Below, piece after piece: positions 7,928 through 17,200 of a DNA stretch of 31,997 nucleotides. Numbering within the stretch: position 1 is the first letter of the stretch; every line of letters begins with the position of its first letter. The DNA lies in NCBI GenBank assembly GCA_023430465.1, contig JAEZAM010000117.1:1-31997 (forward strand), given 5' to 3'. The notes under the pieces were generated by a model. The model saw only the letters and a list, made by a program, of their open reading frames with translations. It was not told where the DNA came from and did no database searches. Source of the DNA: Bacteroidota bacterium (GTDB lineage Bacteria > Bacteroidota > Bacteroidia > Chitinophagales > Chitinophagaceae). Position numbers and translations under genes: made by a program.

Positions 7928-8524
7928 TTACTTGATATTGAAATTAACCTCGGGTGCTTTTTCAGAACCTGGTGCTGATTTGAAGAAGGCTTTTTCACTA
8001 AAGCCAAACATACCCGCAAGTAAATTATTGGGGAATCGTTTCACTTTAAGGTTATATCCTTCCACCGCTTTATTGTAATCCTGCCGGGCAACATTGATGC
8101 GGTTCTCCGTTCCTTCTATCTGTGTCTGGAAATCCTGGAAGGCTTTGGTGGTCTTAATATCAGGATAAGCTTCTACAGTAGCAAGGAGTCGGCCGAATGA
8201 ACTTTGCAACTGGCCCTGCGCCTGCTGGTATTGATCCAGGCTTTGCTGATCGGTGATATCTACATTGATGGAAGTAGCGCGCGCACGGGCGGCAACCACA
8301 TCGGTCAGTACTGACTTTTCAAAATTAGCGGATGCCTCTACCGTCTTGATCACACTGCTATAAAGATCGGTCCGGCGCTGGTAGTTCGTCTCTACGTTAC
8401 CCCAAACTTTTTTTACATTCTGGTCTGCCGTCACAAGCCCGTTATACCCGTTGCAGCCAATGAAGCCGAGGATAACGATCAGGCCCAGGATAATGATTAA
8501 CGGAAGATTTCTTACTCCTTTCAT
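7928..8524 (-). CDS. LemA family membrane protein
   Basis: A 198-residue LemA protein. One N-terminal hydrophobic segment (residues 8-23, LPLIIILGLIVILGFI) anchors it, followed by the family hallmarks YNGLVTADQNVKKVWGNVETNYQRR and DLYSSVIKTVEA, then a long helical body. The conserved YPDIKTTKAFQDFQTQIEGTENRINVARQDYN segment is present, as are the late motifs VKRFPNNLLAGMFGF. A cysteine follows the hydrophobic segment (FIGCNGYN), so lipidation is conceivable. LemA proteins have a cytosolic N terminus and a coiled helical domain; their molecular function is unsettled. It is the first gene of the unit with two TPM genes. No convincing promoter was found upstream. Confidence 0.95.
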   Translation of the reverse strand: MKGVRNLPLIIILGLIVILGFIGCNGYNGLVTADQNVKKVWGNVETNYQRRTDLYSSVIKTVEASANFEKSVLTDVVAARARATSINVDITDQQSLDQYQQAQGQLQSSFGRLLATVEAYPDIKTTKAFQDFQTQIEGTENRINVARQDYNKAVEGYNLKVKRFPNNLLAGMFGFSEKAFFKSAPGSEKAPEVNFNIK

Positions 8525-8624
8525 TTGTCAATAGTTTTAGAACATTAAAATTACCATTTTTAGAAGTTCGTCAGCGTTTATTATCGTTTCGTCAGTTTTC
8601 GCGAGACGGCAAGAATTATTAGGT

Positions 8625-8632
8625 TACCTCTG
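8625..8632 (+). promoter_or_regulatory. Candidate -7 element for the sugar dehydrogenase gene
   Basis: TACCTCTG is one mismatch from TAnnTTTG and lies 41 bases before the preferred ATG at 8673. If it is used, transcription would start at about 8638, at or past the upstream ATG at 8637. That supports the later start. The -33 box is not clear. Confidence 0.35.
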
Positions 8633-8672
8633 CGGCATGGTTTTAGACCGGTTCACTCGTAAACTATTTTTT

Positions 8673-9770
8673 ATGAAAAAACTTTGCGCCTGTTTCAACA
8701 TCATTCTCTGCATTCCAGTCTGGGCGCTGTTTTCCTGCGATAAGTCGAACGGCAACAACGCGAACACCACTCCCGTCAACACCAAAGATTCCGTCGTGGC
8801 GACAGGTCTTTCTTATGTATGGGAGATATTGTGGGGTCCGGATGATTTTATATGGTTTACCGAAAGAAATGGCCAGATCAGCCGCATGGACCCGCAAACC
8901 GGCGACATTTTACCGCTGCTTACCGTTAATGAGGTGGTTGACCAGGGCGAAGGAGGGCTTTTGGGGATGGTAGTGAATGGAAACACGTCCATTCCGCAGG
9001 TTTACATCGTGTACAATTATACCAGCAATGGTTACCGCGAAAAAGTAGTGCGGTACAGCTTTGAGAACAATACACTCACCAACCCCACTCCCATCATCGA
9101 TAATATTCCTGCCGCCGGCATTCACAATGGCAGCAGGCTGGCGATCGTTAACGACAAACTATTTATCAGCACGGGAGATGCCTCGAATACTTCGAACGCG
9201 CAGAATATCAACTCGCTTAGCGGAAAAATTTTGCGGTTGAACCTTGACGGAACCATTCCCGCAGACAACCCCGTGCCGGGCAACCCCTATTGGTCGATCG
9301 GGCACAGGAACCCGCAGGGGATGGTATTTGCCAACAATAAACTTTACATCTCCGAACATGGCCCGGGCAATGATGATGAGATCAACATTGTAGAAAAGAA
9401 CCGGAACTATGGCTGGCCCGATGTACAGGGATTTTGCAACAGCAATTCCGAACAACAATACTGTACTTCAAATAACATAGCAGAACCCATCTATGCCTGG
9501 ACACCCACCATCGCTACCTGTGGGCTGGACTACTACGATTCGGACAGGATCCCGCAATGGAAAAACTCCCTGCTGCTCGCAACATTGAAGGACGAAACGC
9601 TGTACCAGCTCAAACTCGACAACAACGGCACCTCGGTGAGCAGTGTCAGTGAATTCATTTCGGGCAAATATGGCCGGCTGCGGGATGTCTGCATTTCCCC
9701 TGCGGGTGACGTGTATGTATCCACCAGCAATGGCAGCAATGACAAGATCATCCGGATCTTGCCCGAGTGA
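8673..9770 (+). CDS. PQQ-dependent sugar dehydrogenase-like lipoprotein
   Basis: A six-bladed beta-propeller of the GSDH/aldose sugar dehydrogenase (YliI) family, which oxidises sugars with pyrroloquinoline quinone in the periplasm. Visible hallmarks are WEILWGPDDFIWFTER, GEGGLLGM, IHNGSRLAI with the likely catalytic histidine, FISTGDAS, LSGKILRLNLDGTIP, GHRNPQGM, SEHGPGNDDEINI and NYGWP. Residues 1-24 are a lipoprotein-type signal with LFSC before a Ser/Asn-rich linker. The ATG at 8673 gives MKKLCACF (365 residues) and is preferred over the ATG at 8637, which would put 12 residues before the signal peptide. It is divergent from lemA. Its stop lies only 9 bases from the stop of the convergent giant gene. 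No PQQ synthesis genes are nearby, so cofactor supply is unknown. Confidence 0.93.
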   Translation: MKKLCACFNIILCIPVWALFSCDKSNGNNANTTPVNTKDSVVATGLSYVWEILWGPDDFIWFTERNGQISRMDPQTGDILPLLTVNEVVDQGEGGLLGMVVNGNTSIPQVYIVYNYTSNGYREKVVRYSFENNTLTNPTPIIDNIPAAGIHNGSRLAIVNDKLFISTGDASNTSNAQNINSLSGKILRLNLDGTIPADNPVPGNPYWSIGHRNPQGMVFANNKLYISEHGPGNDDEINIVEKNRNYGWPDVQGFCNSNSEQQYCTSNNIAEPIYAWTPTIATCGLDYYDSDRIPQWKNSLLLATLKDETLYQLKLDNNGTSVSSVSEFISGKYGRLRDVCISPAGDVYVSTSNGSNDKIIRILPE

Positions 9771-9779
9771 TATTTCTCC

Positions 9780-12700
9780 TCAACAGTTGGCGCAACAAAC
9801 AAACGGCACTTCGGTAAGCGGTGAAGTCCGCAGTATGCGGTAGTTGCCCAGTTCATCGGTCAATGCCAGCCTGTTTCGCCGTCTCCTTTCCAGGATCATC
9901 TCCACCAGGTTTTGGATATTGTCGTTGGCCGATCCTGCTTTCTCCAGGACCTCATCGCTTACAGACATTGTATGTTCGATGATGCTGGTGATGTTACCAA
10001 ACACCTCCACCACCAGCACGCTTAATGATGCTTCATCAGGCAGGCCCATTGCATCAAGCATCGCACCTATCTCCTTGTTGGTCCAGCTTACCCGCGCCGT
10101 CTTTGGCAAATCCTTGTACGTGGCAATCAGTAACCCCGCCTCCAGGCTGGCCTTTGTATAGGACACGTTTTCGAGTTGTGCCTGGATCGCATCTTTGGCC
10201 TTCAGTTTGTCAAAGGCCGTCACGATCTCGCGGGCAGTACCCGCATCCAGCCTTACCGTTTTCCCTTCCCTGAATTCCGTCATAGCCCGGTTGATCTTTC
10301 TCGTCTGTGAAGTATCGAGCTTTAACTTCGTCACCTCATTCATCAGCGTAAGATTACTTAATATCACCTGTGCCCTTGCAATCTCATCCGTATGTTTAAT
10401 TGTCCATATATCCGATGATTTGATTGCCCCGGAAATGGCGGAATCCGCGAAATCAGTCACCCGTGGCCTGATCGGCTTTACAACAGGTTTCACCAGTTCC
10501 ATTAATCTTGTATCGAGGAGTATGTTCCTGAACTCCTGGTTGTCTGCCTGCTTTACCTGAGCGTAGAGCACAGCATGCAGTTGCGTACGCGGCGGATCGG
10601 AGGTCACATTCTTTCCCTTCCATACTGCTTTTGCATAAGGCGCATTCACTACAACGCGTACATCGTCGCGGTCCACATTGCACAACAATGTTGGTGCAGG
10701 GTGTTGCACACCGGTAACGGTGAGTGGACGGCCAAAGCGGCCCTGCGCGGTACTCCAGAGGTTTGGCCGTTCTCCTTCATTGCTCCAGTGGCCATGGCCC
10801 ATCCGGAATTCATAGGTAAAGAATCCGAAAAGCTCGGGACTTTCGCTGTGCAGTCCCGGGGGCAGCGGCAACAGGTAGTGGAGGTCATCGTTGCCTGCGG
10901 CCTTCTCCATCGCCTGCATGGCGCCAAGCCCTGCCATATCATCCGTCTGCCCGGGCGTGATGATCCTGATGTACTCGGGATCCACGGGTAATGCCGGTGG
11001 CTGCTCGGTTACCTGCATGATCTCATTCATCTGTTGATTGTTACCGATCATCTGATCCGGTGCATAATGCAACACGCGGCAGAACAAGGTATCATGCGGA
11101 TCATCTACGGGCTCCTCCAACTCTACCCATAAATATTTTTGCCTGGCCTCTGTATAACTGTACTTCTCTCCCTTCCTGTATTTTGAAAAGGCTACACCTA
11201 CACTGGCGATCTTTGGCACCTGCACGGGGTTGATGGTTGTCGGCAGTTCCAGGAGTGAGGACTCTTCAAACTGTTCACTGCCATGCCCCGGTTTGAATTT
11301 TGGCGTGATGCGGTATTGTACCTGCAATTCATCCGGGTAACGGGGTGCATCACTGCCGGCGCGTTTCAACCCGGTCTTGGGTTCTATTGAATCAATGAAG
11401 ATGATAGTTGTAGAACTGCGATCTACAATGCCAAATTCATCCGCCTGTAACGATTCAAATGATGCGGAATGTTTGATCTCGATATCGCCCAGGTACGTTT
11501 GTACTTCTTTCTCTGTATCATCATCCCGTTTAAATTTCTTTTCCCGGCTGATGACAAAGCCCACATCTTCGAGGCCATCCCAGCTCCAGTCGCGGTTGAT
11601 ACGGTAAACAATACATCCAAGCCAGTGATTGCAGAGGTCTGCCTTGGAAGAAAATGTGATGCTGCTACCGTCGGGTGCGAGATGATGCCTGATCTTATTG
11701 TTACAGCCAAATACCACGCGCCTTCCTTTTTCAGCAACAAGCGTAAGGCCATTTACCCGGACGCGGAGTTGCTGCGCCAGGCGTTGCATGATATCGGGCT
11801 GGGTGCTTGTTTCAGCGCTAAAGAAAAAATATTCCCCCACGTCTCCGCGGCGAACATACTCCGGGTCCGGCTGCAGGTAGATGCCCTGGAGCTCGGGAAC
11901 GTTCGGGCGGGGCAGCAGGAGATCGTCCTCGTCACCGGATTCTTTATAAAAAAAGAACCGCGTGATCTTACCGTACCGCGAATCCATATCGGGATTGCCA
12001 TCATTCAGCAATCCATAATATTCCTCATTGGATACCTGGTCATCAGCGCACACAGCGCGAAGCGTGATGCGTACCTTCCTTGCAGTAGGAAGGGGGACAT
12101 CTGTCCGGTCATGAATATCGCTGATGGACAAGTCAGCATCATTGAATGGGTCCGTATTGCTGCCGAGGTTCAGCACCGGCACATCAAGGAAAGTAACGGG
12201 AAGTGATAACACGTCTTCGAATCCCGCGGGAAACCGGCGTGTAGTGGTATAGAGCGTGATATAATTTTCAGATCCACTATCGCTTGCGAGATTGTCCAGT
12301 CGAAGCGTTTCCACCTCCACTTTTATCTGTACCCGATCCACATCCGGATCAGCTATAGCGGGATGTATCTGCACCTTGTTCAGTTCAGTGCCGGCGGCTT
12401 TTTGATCCTGTACCGACTGGATCAATAATGCCACGGGATCAAGCCCCGCCTGTTGGTACTTATCGGTAAACACCACAGCGGGATAATTGAGTGTGGGCCG
12501 ACGCACAGACAATACTGGGGCAGGACCAAATACCGACACATCGCCCGGGCCTTTTGTTTCATTGAAAAACTCGATTGCCGTGGTATTGAGCTCTTCCGGC
12601 CGGTCGATGCGGCATGGACCCGGAGCGATGAACCGTTTGAAGGCGCGTTTGGAAAATTGCATGGGCGCATTGTTGTACAGTTCATCTTCCAGCGTTGGGC

Positions 12701-14231
12701 CTCCGCCACTGATATCCATCATACGGACACGAAACCTGTAGGCTTTGCCATAGCGCAATGGTGCGGCCGCTGGCACTTCTTCAAACAGGTTGGATGCCTC
12801 CACCTGTTTGGGCTGTCCCTTTTCATCCAGTTCCAGTCCTTTATCATTTTCATGGATGGCGATGCTGTCGGCATCTTTGAGGACAATGCTTTTACCCGTC
12901 CAACCAAGATAATAGAGGGGCAACCAGTAGGGTGCTGTGGTATCATTATCCAATTGCGAAGGGAATACCTGGAATGGCAGTTCATGCTCTTCACCAATGC
13001 TGTTGCCAACGGGCGTACCATTGATGTCATAGGCTTTGGTGTTGCGCACCATGTTGAGTGAACTCCAGGCGGCAGCATCGTTGTCCTCTTTCACATCCAC
13101 ACGATAACCGTATACACCCAATGGCGCATCGATCCGCTCCCCCGGTCCGGGATCAGCCGGATTTTCTTTATACCCCTGCAATTGCCGCATGTACCAGATG
13201 AGTATCTGCTCATCATCCCAGGCTAGTCGTATCCCCTCATCTTTCACCGGGTGATTGCCATCGGGTTCTTCCGACACGAGGTCGGTACTGACTGGCTGCA
13301 TCGCGTGTACAATTTTGGCGAAGCCATCATTGTATTCATTCAGCTCGGCGAAGATGTGATCCCAGGGCGCTTTCGGAGGTTCGGGATCTACCGGGCCATC
13401 GCTGGTTTTGCGATACAGCACCGGAAAGAGAATCGGTGCAAACAAAGGGCGGTTATGCTCACCTCCCATTTTCAATTTTGGAAGACGGGCAGCATAAGGC
13501 TTGATGAACGGCCCTTCATCCGTTACCGATATCTGTTCCTGCACTTCGATGATGCCTTCATTGACCACATCGGCATAGATATAGCAGCCTTTTTTGAACA
13601 GGTCAGCATTTTCCGCTGTGAGGGTGATCTCCGCATCATAGATCATTCCGCAGACGCGGGCCAGCATTGGTTGGCGGAGGATGAACGCAAATACCTGGCC
13701 CCAGCTAAGATCATCACTGTTTTTCCACCCCGCCTTTGTTGCACTCTCCGCGCGCAAGGCACAGCGATAGCTGTCATCGGTCTTTGCATTCTTTACACGC
13801 GGTGTGGTAAAGTTGCCGGCCTGCTGGTAACTCTTCGGCAGTTGTTTGTATACTTCGATCTTGCTCGTTTCAGCCACGGTTGGTGCGGATGCGGTGCTGT
13901 TGATCTTTGCACCGAATTGTGCGGCAATGGCCGTCAGCAGCGCCTTTTTATTATTTGCCGGGGAAACGGTGAGTGGAATGGATACGGGCTCCCTGCCGGG
14001 GGCGGTGGCGTTGCTGATCGGCCATTCACCCAGCCCTTTCACAACCTGCAAGGTGAATGATGGCTGAAGATCAGCAAATGATACCGCAGTATCCAGCGGG
14101 GCAGCAAGGCCTGTATTGAATATCGCAAACGGATCCTGGTTCCGGGGAATCAATACAATGTGCAGGCGTAGCACATTGTCACGGTAGCCTTGCGGAAATA
14201 CCATTGTACTGTATCGTTTCTTTTCTTCCAT
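9780..14231 (-). CDS. Giant protein of unknown function (1483 residues)
   Basis: I do not recognise this family. The start is MEEKKRYSTMVFPQGYRD, with no signal peptide and no membrane helix, so the product appears soluble. Most of the chain is beta-rich. Stretches near residues 340-530 and 1080-1220 have the feel of fibronectin-like or other Ig-like domains (WDDEQILIWYMRQLQGY, YGKAYRFRVRMMD, GFFTYEFRMGHG). A segment near residue 890 reads LCNHWLGCIVYRINRDWSWD. From about residue 1270 it turns helical, and it ends in VPFVCCANC, a compact three-cysteine tail. It lies 27 bases downstream of the 1846-residue gene on the same strand and is almost surely co-transcribed with it. A structural or surface-assembly role is possible but unsupported. 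Confidence 0.88.
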   Translation of the reverse strand: MEEKKRYSTMVFPQGYRDNVLRLHIVLIPRNQDPFAIFNTGLAAPLDTAVSFADLQPSFTLQVVKGLGEWPISNATAPGREPVSIPLTVSPANNKKALLTAIAAQFGAKINSTASAPTVAETSKIEVYKQLPKSYQQAGNFTTPRVKNAKTDDSYRCALRAESATKAGWKNSDDLSWGQVFAFILRQPMLARVCGMIYDAEITLTAENADLFKKGCYIYADVVNEGIIEVQEQISVTDEGPFIKPYAARLPKLKMGGEHNRPLFAPILFPVLYRKTSDGPVDPEPPKAPWDHIFAELNEYNDGFAKIVHAMQPVSTDLVSEEPDGNHPVKDEGIRLAWDDEQILIWYMRQLQGYKENPADPGPGERIDAPLGVYGYRVDVKEDNDAAAWSSLNMVRNTKAYDINGTPVGNSIGEEHELPFQVFPSQLDNDTTAPYWLPLYYLGWTGKSIVLKDADSIAIHENDKGLELDEKGQPKQVEASNLFEEVPAAAPLRYGKAYRFRVRMMDISGGGPTLEDELYNNAPMQFSKRAFKRFIAPGPCRIDRPEELNTTAIEFFNETKGPGDVSVFGPAPVLSVRRPTLNYPAVVFTDKYQQAGLDPVALLIQSVQDQKAAGTELNKVQIHPAIADPDVDRVQIKVEVETLRLDNLASDSGSENYITLYTTTRRFPAGFEDVLSLPVTFLDVPVLNLGSNTDPFNDADLSISDIHDRTDVPLPTARKVRITLRAVCADDQVSNEEYYGLLNDGNPDMDSRYGKITRFFFYKESGDEDDLLLPRPNVPELQGIYLQPDPEYVRRGDVGEYFFFSAETSTQPDIMQRLAQQLRVRVNGLTLVAEKGRRVVFGCNNKIRHHLAPDGSSITFSSKADLCNHWLGCIVYRINRDWSWDGLEDVGFVISREKKFKRDDDTEKEVQTYLGDIEIKHSASFESLQADEFGIVDRSSTTIIFIDSIEPKTGLKRAGSDAPRYPDELQVQYRITPKFKPGHGSEQFEESSLLELPTTINPVQVPKIASVGVAFSKYRKGEKYSYTEARQKYLWVELEEPVDDPHDTLFCRVLHYAPDQMIGNNQQMNEIMQVTEQPPALPVDPEYIRIITPGQTDDMAGLGAMQAMEKAAGNDDLHYLLPLPPGLHSESPELFGFFTYEFRMGHGHWSNEGERPNLWSTAQGRFGRPLTVTGVQHPAPTLLCNVDRDDVRVVVNAPYAKAVWKGKNVTSDPPRTQLHAVLYAQVKQADNQEFRNILLDTRLMELVKPVVKPIRPRVTDFADSAISGAIKSSDIWTIKHTDEIARAQVILSNLTLMNEVTKLKLDTSQTRKINRAMTEFREGKTVRLDAGTAREIVTAFDKLKAKDAIQAQLENVSYTKASLEAGLLIATYKDLPKTARVSWTNKEIGAMLDAMGLPDEASLSVLVVEVFGNITSIIEHTMSVSDEVLEKAGSANDNIQNLVEMILERRRRNRLALTDELGNYRILRTSPLTEVPFVCCANC

Positions 14232-14258
14232 GTCAGTTGATGTTGGTAATGATGAATA

Positions 14259-17200
14259 TTATGCGATCTGTCTGGTCTCTCCCCAAGTTTTGGAGAAACT
14301 GATATCGATTACAAGGAAAATGCTGATGTCGAGTGCAAATGTGACCTGGGCTGAACAATTGGTTTCATCGGATCCGATCTCGCGCTCAATAATGCCCTTG
14401 GCCTCGATGGTGATGGTAACGCAGACAAGTCCGCCGATAAGTGAAGCCTGGCCACGGAACAGCATGAGTGCGGCAACGATGATCTTTGTTTTATCAGCAT
14501 GCATTTCCACGCCAACCATATAGGTCACGCTTACACTGCCGATCACAGGAAGACTCACGACGAGCTGGACACCAAAGCCGAATTTGAGATCTACTGCAGG
14601 GCCAACTTTGGTATCAGCGGATAATTTTACATCGACGGAACCCACCGCATAGATGGTACCGACGCCAACGGAGACGCACATCACGCTGAGACCGCCATGG
14701 AATTTCACAAACGCACCGGCAGTAGGCAGGAGTTGCCCGGGTTCAGTGGTAACCTTCAGCGCTGCATTGAAATAAACGCCCAGCGCCATCGATGCTTCCA
14801 GTTTCAACGGTGTTTGCGCGCTGTTATACAATTCATCAGTTGGTGGGAACCGCACGAGCGGGATCTCTTTTGTTGCTTCAAACTTGTATTCCCATATCTC
14901 GCCACTGTTGCTCATCGCTATCTTAAGTCCTTTCTTCATTGCTCCGGCATAGTCGCCCGTGCTGAGCTTTGACAACACTTCGAGTATGTCAATCACGGGT
15001 TTCAGTGCATCGCTGAATTCGATCTCCGGCGTAGGGAGGTCGCTGGTCAGATCATCGCCGCCTTCGTAGTTGGACTCTTTGCCTTTCTTTGAATCAAAAT
15101 TTCCTTTGATGGTCATGATCCGCTTCATTTCAGAGAGATCCACCACCATGGCGAGGTTATTCATCCGTGAGCGCCATTGCTCATCTACAGCACCAGTGAA
15201 GGAATCGATATTGAAATCGAGTTTACCAGGTTTGTTCGTACCATTCTTTGGGGTTGCTTTGTATTCGATGTAGATCTTGAGAGCGTCTGTCTGTACGAGG
15301 TAGATCGGATCAGACAATTGCGGGATGGCAAATTCAAGCGCTTTATCAATGGCTCCGTCCATTTTCTGCACGAGTTTCATGCCCTGCTTCGTTACAGCCT
15401 CACCTGTTTTCTCCGCTAGTACATCCAGGAGTTCCAGGGCTTTTGCTCCGCCATCATTCCAGGCACTGTCTGCAAAAGCCTTGACGGCGTTGGCGCCTTC
15501 CATCACTTTGTCCATGGGCATGGCTTTTCCGAAGTTGTCGATGGCATTGCCAATATTGGGAAAAATGCTGTTGCCGGTCATGAGGCGGTATGCGTCTGCA
15601 AAGACCGGTGGCGTTTTGCTCAATAATTTTCTTACATCGATGCCATAGGCGGGTGTAAGGAACAGTGCTTTCTGCGTGCCTGTGGTTTGCAGGAAACCAA
15701 AATTGATAGTGCCTGTTGCAGGAGCACGCAGCAGTTCCATGGGATGCGCGATGCGGGCAAGCTCTGCAACGACCGCTGTTTTATCGATCACATCTTCTTT
15801 GACCCATTTTCCTTTTCGGATAAGCGGTACAGTTACATCGAGGGGCAATGGGATCACTTCGCCTGTTCCTGCATTGTGTTGCACCAGGCCCCAGCTTCCG
15901 TCTTTTGGCAGGTATACCTGGCCACGGGCAGCCAGTACAAACACGGGGTCATTTCCTGTCTCTCCCACAGAAGCCGATACATCTATCCGGTTGATGTGCA
16001 TTTGCTGGTTGCTGTTGCTGACGTTTACTTCACAATCCACCTCCGCACCAATGCTGCCGTTCTGTAAGTCAAGCACGGCCTTGAGTTGCTGGGGGGTCAA
16101 TGGTTTTCCCTGCGGAGCAAGCTGTACGTATCCCAGTATTTTTTTTGATGCAACACGACCGTATTTTGTTTTCTTGCCGCCCCCGAGGTCCACTTCTTTT
16201 GTGCCATCGATGCTTCCCTGTACTATGTTTTCGATCTCGATATCAGCATCGAAATAAACGCCTCCGCAGATCACCTGTTCCTCCAGCACCGTTCCTTCCC
16301 GTTTCAATTCTTTGCCGAGTACACCATAGAGATAGATATCACCCGGATTGATGACGTTTTTGGAGGTGAACTCGCGGACTGATGGTGCGTCTTTGATGTT
16401 GCGTATGTTGTACAGTCCTCTTATCACACCAGGATGATATTCGTAAGGACGTTTGTTTTCTTCAGGTGCGTATTCAAAATCAGCAGGATCGGCGGCAGGA
16501 TTGGTTATCTTATCATATTTGTATGCAAAATCGAACTTGCCATCGCTCTCGGCTTTCCATCCGCTGTCCGTACGAAATACAAGCCCGGCACCGGTTCTGA
16601 AAACAGTGATCGTCCGCACCACGCGGATTCCCCAGGGATATAAAATGCTTTTTACCTGGATCACTTCATGCCCGGTGCGGCCCATCAGTACATCAAACCT
16701 TGCCTGGCTGGTCTGTGCAATCGCGGCGGTAGGGCTGATCCAGTTGGAAAACATATTGGCTCCATAGCCTGTGATGTCCATGCGCGAAACGGGTACGCCA
16801 CGAGATAAGCCAATCTCTGTGGAGTTGTTCAGTGGTGCATAGAGAAATTCAGAGTTGAATAACGTGGTAACCCGGTCACCAAGGTTGCTGGCGCCGGATG
16901 GTTGGCCGATCCAGTTGAGTGCATTGTTGAACTGCATCGTATAGCCCGGGAAGAGAGGGCTGTCATGGTCTTGCGGCGGGCCGGATTTTTTTCCATAATC
17001 ACCGGCAAGCAATCGCAGTTGAATGCCGCCAGTGAGGCGATGTGACCCATCGGGTTCACGCCGGAATTTTGGCTGGATGTTTTTAATTTCTGGTGAAATG
17101 GTTTGGCCGAGACCGCGACCAATATATGCCAGACCGCGCATACCGAAAGGCAGGCTGATGGCGGCAATAGTATAATTAGTGGGGCGTTGTTTGTAATCTT

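Noticed and set aside
13251..14060. 269-codon open frame antisense to the 1483-residue gene
   Set aside because: Same reason: a shadow of a long continuous frame, without motifs.
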